In this document: in pieces, positions 28,470 through 37,007 of the stretch
Numbering within the stretch: the stretch's first letter is position 1
Layout: each line of letters opens with the position of its first letter
Origin: Brevibacillus sp. DP1.3A
GTDB lineage: Bacteria; Bacillota; Bacilli; Brevibacillales; Brevibacillaceae
Direction of reading: 5' to 3'
NCBI RefSeq assembly: GCF_013284245.2
Contig: NZ_CP085876.1
Span: forward strand, 2,101,501 to 2,165,500
Length of the DNA: 64,000 bases
Notes under the pieces: generated by a model
What the model was told of the DNA's origin: nothing
Database searches by the model: none
Seen by the model: only the letters and a program-made list of their open reading frames with translations
Program-made: the position numbers and the translations under genes

Positions 28470-29524
28470 AAAAGAGGGGGCCAGAATATTCTCGTGTTTT
28501 GCTGAAAATCGCAGGAGTGGTGGGCTTATGTGCTGTTTTTGCCTTATGCGGGCTAGGTGCATACGGGAGTACCACTCTCTTTTATGGCTATATGGGCTAT
28601 CATCCCAATGATCTTGTAGAAGCGTTGGTCAATTCAGTTGTGAGCTTCATTTTGTTTATTGGGGTAGGCATGATCATATCTTTTTTCACCATGCCAAGGC
28701 ATCGGGGCAGGTTTCAACCATTGATTGATGCGCTCAGACGGATTGCCATGGGGGATTTTCGGGTCAATCTCGATATCAAGCTGGCGCACGAATGGGGGGA
28801 GCTGGTGGATGGCATCAACCACGTGGCGGAGCAATTAAATGAGATGGAGAAGCTGCGGCAGGAGTTCATCTCCAATGTTTCCCACGAAATTCAATCGCCT
28901 TTGACGTCGATCAGCGGGTTTGCTCGCGCCCTGCATAATGAAAGACTTAGCCCAGAAGAGCGTCATCGTTACTTGGAGATTATTGAGTCGGAAAGCAAGC
29001 GACTATCCAAGATCAGTGACAACCTGCTTAAGCTCACTGCGCTAGAAGGCATCCAGCATGATTTAGAACGGAAGCGGTATCGGTTGGACACGCAGCTACG
29101 CACGATCATCCTTGCATGTGAACCGCAATGGATGGCGAAAGAGATTGAAATGGACATCGACTTGGAAAAAGTCGAAATCGTCGCCGACGAAGATATGCTG
29201 AGTCAAGTCTGGACCAACTTGCTAGGCAACAGCATCAAATTCACGGAGGCAGGCGGGAAAATCAGCGTAAAGCTGGAGACAGTAAATGGAGAAGTGCTCG
29301 TGAAAGTGGCCGACTCGGGAATCGGGATATCTAAGGAAAATCAGGAGCGCATTTTCGAGAGGTTTTTCAAGGCGGACCCATCGCGGAACCGTGCCAATTC
29401 GGGCAGTGGCCTGGGACTGGCAATCGTTAAAAAAATAATCGATTTGCATCATGCCACAATCGCCGTTGAGAGTGAAGTAGGGAAAGGTACCACGTTTACG
29501 ATTACATTTGTTCTAACGGCATAA
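28466..29524 (+). CDS. Sensor histidine kinase
   Basis: A 352-residue membrane kinase partnered with the preceding regulator. Two hydrophobic spans (about 10-35 and 48-72) enclose only a very short outside loop, so it is an intramembrane-sensing type. Then come a HAMP-like linker, the H-box FISNVSHEIQSPLTSISGF with the phospho-His, the N-box WTNLLGNSIKFTEAGG, the G1 VADSGIGIS and the G2 SGSGLGLAIVKKI. The minimal sensor and the adjacent exporter resemble antimicrobial-peptide detection modules, where the transporter itself may sense. That role is inferred. Confidence 0.93.
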   Translation: MKKRGPEYSRVLLKIAGVVGLCAVFALCGLGAYGSTTLFYGYMGYHPNDLVEALVNSVVSFILFIGVGMIISFFTMPRHRGRFQPLIDALRRIAMGDFRVNLDIKLAHEWGELVDGINHVAEQLNEMEKLRQEFISNVSHEIQSPLTSISGFARALHNERLSPEERHRYLEIIESESKRLSKISDNLLKLTALEGIQHDLERKRYRLDTQLRTIILACEPQWMAKEIEMDIDLEKVEIVADEDMLSQVWTNLLGNSIKFTEAGGKISVKLETVNGEVLVKVADSGIGISKENQERIFERFFKADPSRNRANSGSGLGLAIVKKIIDLHHATIAVESEVGKGTTFTITFVLTA

Positions 29525-29571
29525 AAAAGCTGCCCCTTCGTCCGGATGACGGTCTGGGACAGCTTTTTTCA
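29522..29571. terminator. Bidirectional terminator between the kinase gene and moeB
   Basis: AAAAAAGCTGCCC pairs with GGGACAGCTTTTTT (one mismatch). It lies between convergent genes and has T runs on both strands. Confidence 0.85.
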
Positions 29572-29586
29572 TGACGAGTAAACCAG

Positions 29587-30612
29587 TTACGCGCCGATAT
29601 ACTTGGCATGAAGCGAACGTGCCAAGCTGATGTCATCTGTGCCTTGCACGAGGACGCGACCATCCGGGAAAATAACGAGCGTGTACGTATCGACACGGAA
29701 ACGCAGCAAAAACTTGTTTTGCTCGATTTGTCCCAAAGGGGAGAGTCTATCAGCCAATGCGTTCAGATCAAGTGTCATTGCAGCGGCGGGCGAGATTTGT
29801 ACGGTGTCTCGACCGCAAAGCGAAACGGCTTGTCCATCTTGAGTATCGGGCTGCAAAAACGAAAATTGCTTGTGCCCACATGTCGGACAGTCGTCTCGGC
29901 GGGCATTGACCACCTTGATTTGCTGATGGCGGTTATGCCAAATCTCAAAGTGCTCCAAATTCGGATTGAGCTCATCGGTTGCGTTCACTAACAGCTTGAA
30001 TGCTTCTGTTGCCTGATAGGAGGCGACGATGTGAATGATCGGTCCGATGACGCCAGCCGTGTCACAGGTAGGCATCTCACCTGGGTTTGGCGCTTCAGGG
30101 AAAAGACAGCGCAAGCAAGGCGTGATTCCCGGACGAATCGCTGTAAATGTTCCGGTTGCACTCACAGCGCCACCGTACACCCACGGAATACTATGCTTAA
30201 CGCAAACATCGTTCACGAGATATCTCACCTGAAAATTATCCGTCGCATCTAGAACGAGATCGACATCTGCCAGCAATTCCTCTGCATTGTAAGCGGTGAG
30301 GTCTGCGACAATCGGTTCGATGGTGACGGCTGAGTTGATCTTTGTCAGTTTGGCGTGAGCGGCGATGGCTTTTGGCAAATGCTCGGCTGCATCGGATTCG
30401 TCGTAGAGCATTTGACGCTGCAAGTTGCTCGGCTCGACAAAGTCGCGGTCAATGATGCGGACAAAACCTACTCCAGCACGGACCATATGATTGGAGAGAA
30501 CAGTTCCGAGCGCTCCCATGCCGACGATGGCTACACGGCTTTGCCCGAGCTTTTCCTGTCCACTGCGCCCGATCGGATGAAACAATATCTGACGGGAATA
30601 GCGAGTATCCAA
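29587..30612 (-). CDS. moeB: Molybdopterin-synthase adenylyltransferase (MoeB/ThiF family)
   Basis: A 341-residue E1-like enzyme that adenylates the C-terminal glycine of MoaD for sulfur transfer. It begins DTRYSRQILFHPIG, then has the ATP site VAIVGMGALGTVLSNHMVRAG, RDFVEPSNLQRQ, and the DLVLDATDNFQVRYLVNDVC core. Zinc is held by CLRC near residue 170 and CPTC near 250. The C-terminal 90 residues are a separate small domain. The start is TTG 30612, placed 7 bases after GGTGGAG inside the end of the preceding gene; the two genes are only 4 bases apart, so the enzyme is made with its MoaD substrate. Confidence 0.9.
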   Translation of the reverse strand: MDTRYSRQILFHPIGRSGQEKLGQSRVAIVGMGALGTVLSNHMVRAGVGFVRIIDRDFVEPSNLQRQMLYDESDAAEHLPKAIAAHAKLTKINSAVTIEPIVADLTAYNAEELLADVDLVLDATDNFQVRYLVNDVCVKHSIPWVYGGAVSATGTFTAIRPGITPCLRCLFPEAPNPGEMPTCDTAGVIGPIIHIVASYQATEAFKLLVNATDELNPNLEHFEIWHNRHQQIKVVNARRDDCPTCGHKQFSFLQPDTQDGQAVSLCGRDTVQISPAAAMTLDLNALADRLSPLGQIEQNKFLLRFRVDTYTLVIFPDGRVLVQGTDDISLARSLHAKYIGA

Positions 30613-30616
30613 GGCG

Positions 30617-31324
30617 TTACTCCACCTTTCCTTCTGGCATCGCAAGCGGATTCCACGGTCCTTGCTGATGTCCCTTCCATTCGCTTCCATCTTCCCACAT
30701 TTCTTTTTTCCAAATAGGAACGATCTGCTTGAGTCGCTCGATGGCATAACGGCCTGCTTCAAACGATTCATTACGATGTGCAGTTGCAACGGCACAAACA
30801 ACCGCAATCTCTTCCACAGCCAAATTACCGATACGATGGTGCATCGCGACTTGTGCTCCCGGCCAGCGTTCCTCGATCTCTGCTGCGACCTGCTTCATTT
30901 TTTCAACAGCCATAGGGGCATAAGCTTCATAAGACAAATAAACCGTGCGCTGACCATGGGTAAATTCCCGAACAGTTCCGACAAAAGTAAGGACCGCGCC
31001 TGCATGCGGGTTGCTCACCAGGCGAACCAGCTTGTCCGCAGAAATAGGCTCCTCGGTAATGGCAAAGCGCGGATCTTCTTCTCCGCCGCTTACAGGAGGT
31101 AAGAGGGCAATCTCGTCGTTGGCTGAAATGACCTGATTTTTCGCCGCATATTCATGATTGATGGAGACGAAGCAACTGCCCAAAAGCGCAGAGAGCGCAG
31201 GATATTCTTTTTCCACTGCTTGCAGAAGATCGCTAACGGTCGCGCCTTCAGATAGGGTCAATTGTACTTCCCGGGCATTCGCACGTTCAGCGAGTCCGGC
31301 AAATAACAAGATCGTAATGGTCAA
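30617..31324 (-). CDS. moaDE: MoaD-MoaE fusion (molybdopterin synthase, both subunits in one chain)
   Basis: A 235-residue fusion. Residues 1-81 are MoaD: ITILLFAGLAERANA, VSDLLQAVEKEYPAL and the end LLPPVSGG. Residues about 85-235 are MoaE: VGTVREFTHGQRTVYLSYEAYAPMA, MHHRIGNLAVEEIAV, AHRNESFEAGRYAIERLK and KKEMWEDGSEW with the catalytic lysines. MoaD works through a thiocarboxylated C-terminal Gly-Gly; here the pair (residues 80-81) is internal, so cleavage after Gly81 would be needed, as reported for the mycobacterial MoaX fusion. It is coupled to moeB downstream. Confidence 0.92.
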   Translation of the reverse strand: MTITILLFAGLAERANAREVQLTLSEGATVSDLLQAVEKEYPALSALLGSCFVSINHEYAAKNQVISANDEIALLPPVSGGEEDPRFAITEEPISADKLVRLVSNPHAGAVLTFVGTVREFTHGQRTVYLSYEAYAPMAVEKMKQVAAEIEERWPGAQVAMHHRIGNLAVEEIAVVCAVATAHRNESFEAGRYAIERLKQIVPIWKKEMWEDGSEWKGHQQGPWNPLAMPEGKVE

Positions 31325-31427
31325 GACAATTCCTCATTTCCCTAGATGATACTACTCTCTAGGCTAGACGATATCATAAACCGATCAAAGTTGCCAATGA
31401 ATGGGGTGTTTCAATCAGCGGTTGATT

Positions 31428-32246
31428 CTAAGGGGCGAAGCCTTCCTGACTCAAATAGATCTGGTCCGGGGGGAAAACACGTAATAGCCGATCATAGACG
31501 ATCCGATAGGCGGAGGGATCATACCATTGTTCCAGTCCAAGCTGTTCATAGAGAGCAGGAATGCCGTTTCTTTTTGTTCGTTTACCGCCGCTGCCATCTC
31601 CCATATAAAAGTCGTCGACACAGACGCGTGTTACCAAGGGGCGCAAAATCTCGGGGAATGACTCACTGCTTGGCAAAACAGGGGCAAGGGTTGCTTGAGT
31701 AGGGATGCCTGCTTCCGCCAAGCGCTCGAGTGTTTTGAGCCGCGCTTGAATGGGGGGAGCTTGCGGGCTAAAGTGCCTACGAATCTCCTCCAAATCGGTC
31801 TCGACGGTCATGCTGACACGGACGCGATCACCCAGCAGGAGCAACAAATCGGCATCCCGCCAAACCAAGGGACTTCTCGTCTGCACCAACAAAAAATCGG
31901 GTGGATTCTCTACCATGACTTCGAGTAAAGACCTCGTTACCTTTTCCGTTTGTTCGATGGGCTGGTACGGGTCTGTACTCGAAGACATGAAGATGGTCAC
32001 CTTTCCTTTTTTCTTTGCCCGGATTAGCTCCTTGCGCAATAAATCGGCAGCATGCTGCTTAATGTCAACCCACGTGCCCCATTGCTCGTTGCGGAACAAA
32101 GAGACAGGCATTTGTCGAACATAGCAATAGGAGCAGGCGAAAGAACAGCCTGTATACGGATTGAGCGAGTGGGTGTAATCCTCAAGAAATCCGCTTCCTT
32201 TATTGAGGAGGGTTTTCGGCATTTTATAGGAAAGGATGCATTTCAT
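31428..32246 (-). CDS. Radical SAM protein of the spore-photoproduct-lyase-like (SPL) family
   Basis: A 272-residue radical SAM enzyme. The cluster motif CSFACSYCYV (CxxxCxxC) lies near residue 34 after SLNPYTG, the layout of the SPL-like family. MSSSTDPYQPIEQ, LLVQTRSPLVWRD and VSMTVETDLEEIRRHFSP match the family core. Members are annotated as repair or uncharacterised radical SAM proteins; whether this one repairs spore photoproduct is not known. ATG 32246 is preferred because AGTGAGGA is too close to ATG 32255. It follows a 2OG-Fe(II) oxygenase gene by 12 bases, downstream of an alkyltransferase, as the third gene of an operon. Confidence 0.83.
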   Translation of the reverse strand: MKCILSYKMPKTLLNKGSGFLEDYTHSLNPYTGCSFACSYCYVRQMPVSLFRNEQWGTWVDIKQHAADLLRKELIRAKKKGKVTIFMSSSTDPYQPIEQTEKVTRSLLEVMVENPPDFLLVQTRSPLVWRDADLLLLLGDRVRVSMTVETDLEEIRRHFSPQAPPIQARLKTLERLAEAGIPTQATLAPVLPSSESFPEILRPLVTRVCVDDFYMGDGSGGKRTKRNGIPALYEQLGLEQWYDPSAYRIVYDRLLRVFPPDQIYLSQEGFAP

Positions 32247-32258
32247 ATTGGGCATTCC

Positions 32259-32972
32259 TCACTTTGCATCATGAAAAATAATCCCGAGGCTGTAACGCTT
32301 TCCTGAGGTAATCGTGCTGACACCGTGGCGCAGCGTGTTTTTATAGTAGCCTCGCGTTCCCTGCACAGGACGATAGGATGTCGGGAAAATCAGGCCAGCG
32401 CCTTGCTCCAAGGTTATCACATGTCCTCGGCTCTGCGCGCGTGGCCGTTGCTCCATCAGCAGAAATTCTCCGCCAGTGTAGTCCTTCTCCTTCTGATTTA
32501 AGGCAAAAACGACTTGAAACGGGAAGAACACCTCGCCGTACATATCCTGGTGTAAACAATTGTAGCCGCCCATTTCGTATTTCAAAATCAATGGAGTAGA
32601 GCGCAGTTGACCCTGATCGTGACATTGCGCCAAAAATTCAGGGAGGGTAGCAGGATAGATGGCTTCGCGTCCAAGCATTTCCAGCCATCGATTCGCAGTC
32701 TGGGCAAGCATCGGATAAAAGCCTTCGCGAAGCTCCTGCAAAAGCGAGGGAAGGGGAGGCTGATAATAACGATACTCTCCTTCGCCGAAACGGTACCGTG
32801 CCATCTGGATCGTATTGCGAAAAAGGTCATCCTCTCCATACGAAGCGATTAATTCGTCGCACGCATCCGCGCTTAATAAGGAAGGAAAAGAAGCATAGCC
32901 TTGTTCGTCCAGCTCCTGTTGCAGGGAATGCCAGTCAAGTGCAGCGATCCTTTCTGTCACTGATTTAGCCAT
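32259..32972 (-). CDS. 2-oxoglutarate/Fe(II)-dependent oxygenase
   Basis: A 237-residue double-stranded beta-helix oxygenase. Iron ligands are His and Asp in CLHQDMYGE and the distal His in NTLRHGVSTI; the 2-oxoglutarate Arg is in SGKRYSLGIIFHD. LILKYEMGGYN and GGEFLLMEQRPRAQSRGHVI fit the family. Its start overlaps the 3' end of the alkyltransferase gene by 8 bases, so translation is coupled. The context suggests an AlkB-like or base-modifying repair role, but it lacks an obvious AlkB nucleotide-recognition lid, so that is inference. Confidence 0.88.
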   Translation of the reverse strand: MAKSVTERIAALDWHSLQQELDEQGYASFPSLLSADACDELIASYGEDDLFRNTIQMARYRFGEGEYRYYQPPLPSLLQELREGFYPMLAQTANRWLEMLGREAIYPATLPEFLAQCHDQGQLRSTPLILKYEMGGYNCLHQDMYGEVFFPFQVVFALNQKEKDYTGGEFLLMEQRPRAQSRGHVITLEQGAGLIFPTSYRPVQGTRGYYKNTLRHGVSTITSGKRYSLGIIFHDAK

Positions 32973-33504
32973 GCCTCACACCCCGATTTGTCTTTTTCTC
33001 CAGATCAAGCAGAGTTGTCTTCATGGACAGTCCTCCACGATAGCCAGTTAGTGATCCGTTTTTACCGACAACGCGGTGGCAGGGGACTGTAATGAGAACC
33101 GGATTGGCACCGATTGCTGCACCGACGGCACGAACAGCAGCAGGCTTTTCAATGATGTTCGCAATGTCGGTGTACGATGCCGTTTGACCGTATGGGATTT
33201 GGCACAGTGCCTCCCAGACAGCGAGCTGAAAAGGCGTTCCAGACAGGTCGCAATCCATGGAAAAATGCTCGCGCGTCCCCTGCAAATACTCCATCAGTTC
33301 TGTTGCAAAAGGCTTTAGCCATGGTTCGTCTTGCACCAGTGCACTTTGTGGATGATGCTTTTCAACCCACGCTTCCAATTCAGCAAAAGGCTGGTTGACC
33401 GAGCCGACATAACAAAGCCCGGCAGTCGTTGCAGCCAAATAAATGGTCCAATCACCATGCACAAGCATTGACCAACGTACCGTCTGATCCTTAATCGTTT
33501 CCAT
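32965..33504 (-). CDS. ogt: Methylated-DNA--protein-cysteine methyltransferase
   Basis: A 179-residue suicide alkyltransferase that removes methyl groups from O6-methylguanine. The acceptor Cys lies in VLITVPCHRVVGKNGSLTGYRGG. The recognition helix region is QLAVWEALCQIPYGQTASYTDIA, and AVRAVGAAIGANP precedes the active site. Start 33504 is favoured because AAAGGAGG is 9 bases upstream; ATG 33510 would be only 3 bases from it. On the minus strand a TATACT box (forward 33537-33542 region) precedes the gene. It heads a three-gene DNA-repair-type operon. Confidence 0.94.
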   Translation of the reverse strand: METIKDQTVRWSMLVHGDWTIYLAATTAGLCYVGSVNQPFAELEAWVEKHHPQSALVQDEPWLKPFATELMEYLQGTREHFSMDCDLSGTPFQLAVWEALCQIPYGQTASYTDIANIIEKPAAVRAVGAAIGANPVLITVPCHRVVGKNGSLTGYRGGLSMKTTLLDLEKKTNRGVRHG

Positions 33505-33676
33505 TTCCATACGCCTCCTTTGAGCTGTGTACGCACAGTATACCTCCAGCACCTGTTCTTCGTACGTTTTTAGGAGTGGATGAGCAAGATAACGAAACAG
33601 TGTCCTCTACATTCCCATTGCTTTTATCCAGTGGCGGGAGTAAGGTAGGAGGAGATAGAGGAGGAACGATACTAGT

Positions 33677-34159
33677 ATGACTGATCAATTAACACATTTT
33701 AATGAACAAAATCGAGCTCGGATGGTGGACGTGTCTGAGAAGGACGTCACAAAACGGGTGGCTGTAGCCGAAAGCCAAATCAGCATGAAACCCGAAACAC
33801 TCGCCAGAATCCGCGAAGGTCGGATCGAAAAGGGCGATGTACTCGCAGTTGCGCAGGTAGCAGGTGTCATGGCTGCCAAAAAGACGTGGGAAATCATCCC
33901 GATGTGTCATCCGCTGCCATTGACTGGCATCGACATACAATTTGCTTTTGTAGATGAAACGACGCTTGCGATTACAGGAACCGTGAAGACGACAGGGAAA
34001 ACTGGCGTCGAGATGGAAGCGTTGACCGCTGTCAGCGTAGCGGCTTTGACCGTGTATGACATGTGCAAAGCCATGGATAAAGAAATGATAATCGGTCCAA
34101 CCAGTCTGCAATCCAAAACAGGCGGAAAAAGCGGCGATTTCCATTGGGGAGAGAAGTAA
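33677..34159 (+). CDS. moaC: Cyclic pyranopterin monophosphate synthase (MoaC)
   Basis: A 160-residue hexameric enzyme of the first step of molybdenum cofactor synthesis, acting after MoaA. Conserved parts are present: [51 protein letters not shown] with the active-site His, [29 protein letters not shown] with catalytic residues, and [12 protein letters not shown] near the end. The gene is divergent from the repair operon and lies 2.3 kb from moaDE-moeB. No moaA is in the window. An MFS gene follows after 3 bases. Confidence 0.96.
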   Translation: MTDQLTHFNEQNRARMVDVSEKDVTKRVAVAESQISMKPETLARIREGRIEKGDVLAVAQVAGVMAAKKTWEIIPMCHPLPLTGIDIQFAFVDETTLAITGTVKTTGKTGVEMEALTAVSVAALTVYDMCKAMDKEMIIGPTSLQSKTGGKSGDFHWGEK

Positions 34160-34162
34160 GCC

Positions 34163-35416
34163 ATGAGGCAAAAGTGGGAATCCTATCCGAGCAGCATTCG
34201 TTTATTGGCGATTGCTGCCGTCATTTTTTCTACAGGAATGGCGTGTATTTGGCCGCTAGTCACGATCTATATTCACAACCATCTCGGAAAGCCGCTGACT
34301 GTAGCCGGCTTCTTGTTGCTTTTAAATCAAGGCGCATTCCTGATCGGGAGTATTGTCGGCGGGATGATGTTTGACCGCTGGGGAAAAATGCGCACCATCA
34401 TTGTCGGTTCCATCGGCGTTATTCTGATATCGATCGGCTTAGGTCTTACGCAAGATTTTACGATTTATGTTGTCTTGCTTCTATTGAATGGACTGTTTTA
34501 CGGAACACTTTCTCCTGTGATGAATGCACTGGCAGTAGTGTTATGGCCGGACGGGGGACGGAAAGGAATCAATCTGATTTATGTCACCCTCAATGTGGGG
34601 GTAGCTGCCGGTTCTGCGCTGGGCGGCTTCTTGGCAAGTGTTTCGTTTGCCTGGACGTTTTTCGGTAATGCGATCTCGCAAGTGATTGTGCTCGCCATGT
34701 TCATGCTCATTTTGCCGCGTCAGTTAAAAATGGTGGAACAACGCGAAAACTCGACGACTGGACAAAGTATGTCTGAGCAAGCAACTGGTGATGTGCTGCA
34801 ACAACCACAGCAAGAGCCAAAGGTGGTATGGGGAGCATTGCTGCTATTATGCGGGGGGCTATTAATTAGCTGGATTGTCTATGTACAATGGACGACGGTG
34901 CTGTCTACCTACATGCAATCCCTGGGCATTTCACTCCGTCAATACAGTCTGTTGTGGACGCTGAACGGAGGTTTGATCCTGTTTGGACAGCCATTGATTG
35001 CGTGGGTCATTCGACGCTTTGCCCGTACGCTAAAAGCACAAATGCTCTTGGGCGCTTATATTTTTGCCTTGTCGATGCTGATTCTGTCGCAATCAACGGT
35101 TTATGCAGGCTTTGTGGCAGGCATGTTCGTCATGACGCTAGGAGAAATGCTCGTGTGGCCAGCGGTGCCGGCAGTAGCTGCACAGTTTACGCCAGAGGGA
35201 CGTGAAGGCTTCATTCAAGGTCTGATTGCAGGAACTGGATCAGCAGGGCGGATGCTCGGGCCACTGCTCGGCGCCTTCATTTTCCAATCGATTCATGCGC
35301 AGGGACTATTGTTCGTGATGGCAGGCTTGTGTCTGTTGTCTGTGGCATTCTTCGCTTTCCACACCTCATTTCAAAAAAGAAGGCATCAAGTGTCGGTACA
35401 GAATCAAGCATCTTGA
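34163..35416 (+). CDS. MFS transporter
   Basis: A 417-residue integral membrane protein with about twelve hydrophobic segments and a central cytoplasmic linker near residues 190-215 (rich in Gln and Glu). The motif between helices 2 and 3, GGMMFDRWGKMRTIIVG, is the MFS signature. It resembles MDR-type exporters of Bacillus. The ATG lies 3 bases after moaC, so the two are cotranscribed, but no functional tie to molybdenum cofactor is known. The substrate cannot be assigned. The promoter of the next transcript overlaps its stop codon. Confidence 0.88.
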   Translation: MRQKWESYPSSIRLLAIAAVIFSTGMACIWPLVTIYIHNHLGKPLTVAGFLLLLNQGAFLIGSIVGGMMFDRWGKMRTIIVGSIGVILISIGLGLTQDFTIYVVLLLLNGLFYGTLSPVMNALAVVLWPDGGRKGINLIYVTLNVGVAAGSALGGFLASVSFAWTFFGNAISQVIVLAMFMLILPRQLKMVEQRENSTTGQSMSEQATGDVLQQPQQEPKVVWGALLLLCGGLLISWIVYVQWTTVLSTYMQSLGISLRQYSLLWTLNGGLILFGQPLIAWVIRRFARTLKAQMLLGAYIFALSMLILSQSTVYAGFVAGMFVMTLGEMLVWPAVPAVAAQFTPEGREGFIQGLIAGTGSAGRMLGPLLGAFIFQSIHAQGLLFVMAGLCLLSVAFFAFHTSFQKRRHQVSVQNQAS

Positions 35417-35441
35417 CACGGTTTACGTGCTCAAGTAGTAT
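35413..35441 (+). promoter_or_regulatory. Promoter of the S-box/mtnE transcript
   Basis: A perfect TTGACA (35413-35418) and TAGTAT (35436-35441) are 17 bases apart; the -35 box overlaps the stop codon of the MFS gene. Confidence 0.65.
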
Positions 35442-35478
35442 GATATAGACGAAAAAACAGTATATTCCGTGTGTTTGA

Positions 35479-35589
35479 CTTATTCAGAGAGGTGGAGGGA
35501 CTGGCCCTATGAAGCCCGGCAGCGGATCTGTTCCATGTGATGGACAGATGCTGTGCCAATTCCAGCAGGATTTTTTCCTGACAGATAAG
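35479..35589 (+). promoter_or_regulatory. SAM-I (S-box) riboswitch aptamer
   Basis: The leader carries the S-box core in order: P1 CTTAT (35479-35483) with ATAAG (35585-35589), AGAGAGGTGGAGGGACTGG, CCCTATGAAGCCCGGCAGC, and GTGCCAATTCCAGCAGGA. These are the invariant blocks around the S-adenosylmethionine pocket and the pseudoknot. Bound ligand should favour the terminator at 35609-35640 and stop transcription of mtnE, a methionine salvage gene. Confidence 0.95.
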
Positions 35590-35608
35590 GACGTGACCAA
35601 GCTGATCT

Positions 35609-35640
35609 CCCCCTTTTTCTGTATGGAAAAAGGGGGTTTT
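35609..35640 (+). terminator. Riboswitch-controlled terminator
   Basis: CCCCCTTTTTC pairs with GAAAAAGGGGG and is followed by TTTT, 20 bases after the S-box aptamer. Confidence 0.9.
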
Positions 35641-35674
35641 ACTGTATTGGGCCCAAGAAAGGAATGGAAGAAAG

Positions 35675-36856
35675 ATGCGCATTCAACCCTCCGACATGAT
35701 TGATCGACTCCCTACCCAGTTTTTTGCGACCCTGGTGGCAAAAGTAAACAAGGTCATTGCGCAAGGCCATGACGTCATTAACCTAGGGCAGGGCAATCCC
35801 GATTTGCCGACACCGCCGCACATTATTGAAGAATTACAGGCACAAGCGGCACAACCACTCCATCACAAATATCCGCCTTTTCAGGGACGCGTGGAACTGA
35901 AGCAGGCAGTGGCTCATTGGTATAAGCAAGAATTTGATGTAGACCTCGATCCGGAGGAAGAAGTAGCGATATTGTTCGGCAGCAAAACCGGACTCGTAGA
36001 GATTTGCCAAGTACTCATGAACGCAGGCGATGTTGCACTGGTTCCGGACCCAGGCTATCCGGATTATTGGTCGGGGGTTGCAGTCGTAGGCGGACGGATG
36101 GTCATGATGCCTCTGAAGGCGGAAAATGACTTTTTGCCAGACTACAGCCAGCTCTCCCAAGCTGATTTGGATCGAGCGAAACTGATGTTTCTCAACTATC
36201 CGAACAATCCAACAGCAGTCAACGCACCACTCGAGTTTTATGAGGAAACGATTCGTTTTGCCCGAAAACATGAAATCGTCGTCTGCCATGACTTCGCCTA
36301 CGGGGCGATCAGCTATGACGGGAAAAAGCCAGTCAGCTTCATGCAGGTTCCGGGAGCAAAAGAAGTGGGCGTAGAATTTTATACCTTGTCCAAAACGTAC
36401 AACATGGCAGGCTGGCGTGTTGGTGCCATGGTAGGAAATCGCGAGCTGGTTCGTCTGATTAACCTCATTCAGGACCATTACTTCGTCAGTCTGTTCGGAG
36501 CGGTACAGATGGCGGCAGCCAAAGCGATGACGGAGTCACAGCAGTGCGTTCGCGATCTCGTCGCTGTCTACGAAAGCCGCCGCAATGCCTTGTACTCCAA
36601 TCTGCATCGGATTGGCTGGCAGGCGCCACCATCTCAAGGTTCGTTTTTTGCTTGGCTTCCTGTTCCAAGTGGCTTTACTTCCGTGGAGTTCTCTGACCTG
36701 CTATTGGAAAAAGCGCATGTCGTCGTAGCGCCAGGAAATGGCTTTGGTCCGACAGGTGAGGGCTATGTGCGAGCGGCTTTGTTATCCAATGAAGATCGTC
36801 TCGCAGAAGCGGTCCAACGGATTGAGCGGTTGGGGTTGTTTACGAAAACAAAATGA
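35675..36856 (+). CDS. mtnE: 2-keto-4-methylthiobutyrate aminotransferase, methionine salvage
   Basis: A 393-residue class I aminotransferase closely patterned on Bacillus MtnE (YkrV), which makes methionine from its keto acid in the last step of the salvage pathway. Shared blocks include LPTQFFATLVAKVNK, GHDVINLGQGNPDLPTP, LVPDPGYPDYWSGV, MFLNYPNNPT, the PLP lysine in YTLSKTYNMAGWRVGA, and GSFFAWLPVPSG. The SAM riboswitch in the leader supports the assignment. MTA nucleosidase, an earlier step, is at 55388-56320. Confidence 0.93.
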   Translation: MRIQPSDMIDRLPTQFFATLVAKVNKVIAQGHDVINLGQGNPDLPTPPHIIEELQAQAAQPLHHKYPPFQGRVELKQAVAHWYKQEFDVDLDPEEEVAILFGSKTGLVEICQVLMNAGDVALVPDPGYPDYWSGVAVVGGRMVMMPLKAENDFLPDYSQLSQADLDRAKLMFLNYPNNPTAVNAPLEFYEETIRFARKHEIVVCHDFAYGAISYDGKKPVSFMQVPGAKEVGVEFYTLSKTYNMAGWRVGAMVGNRELVRLINLIQDHYFVSLFGAVQMAAAKAMTESQQCVRDLVAVYESRRNALYSNLHRIGWQAPPSQGSFFAWLPVPSGFTSVEFSDLLLEKAHVVVAPGNGFGPTGEGYVRAALLSNEDRLAEAVQRIERLGLFTKTK

Positions 36857-36870
36857 AGGCAAGGGAATTC

Positions 36871-36908
36871 GACCACACTACCATACAAATGGAGTGTGGT
36901 TTTTTTAT
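36871..36908 (+). terminator. Terminator of mtnE
   Basis: ACCACACT pairs with AGTGTGGT across a 13-base loop, followed by seven T residues. Confidence 0.88.
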
Positions 36909-36916
36909 TCTAGAAT

Positions 36917-36986
36917 AAAAATCATTCTCATTATTGACAGATAATGATTTTCATTATACGATGACATTGTTAATGATAATTAGTCT
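36917..36986 (+). promoter_or_regulatory. Fur-regulated promoter with three Fur-box-like repeats
   Basis: TTGACA (36934-36939) and TACGAT (36957-36962) are 17 bases apart. The spacer is filled by GATAATGATTTTCATTATA (36940-36958), a near-consensus Fur box. Similar sequences lie on each side: AATCATTCTCATTATT (36920-36935) and TTAATGATAATTAGTC (36970-36985). Iron-loaded Fur should block RNA polymerase here. Confidence 0.85.
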
Positions 36987-37007
36987 CAGCGAGAGCGGGA
37001 GGGTACC

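Noticed and set aside
30613..30807. 65-residue N-terminal extension of MoeB
   Set aside because: It overlaps the end of the MoaE coding region in another frame and resembles no MoeB sequence; TTG 30612 with GGTGGAG upstream is a better start.
36917..36986. Repeated AT-rich units as a CRISPR or iteron array
   Set aside because: The units are overlapping 7-1-7 Fur boxes around a promoter, without spacers of constant length.
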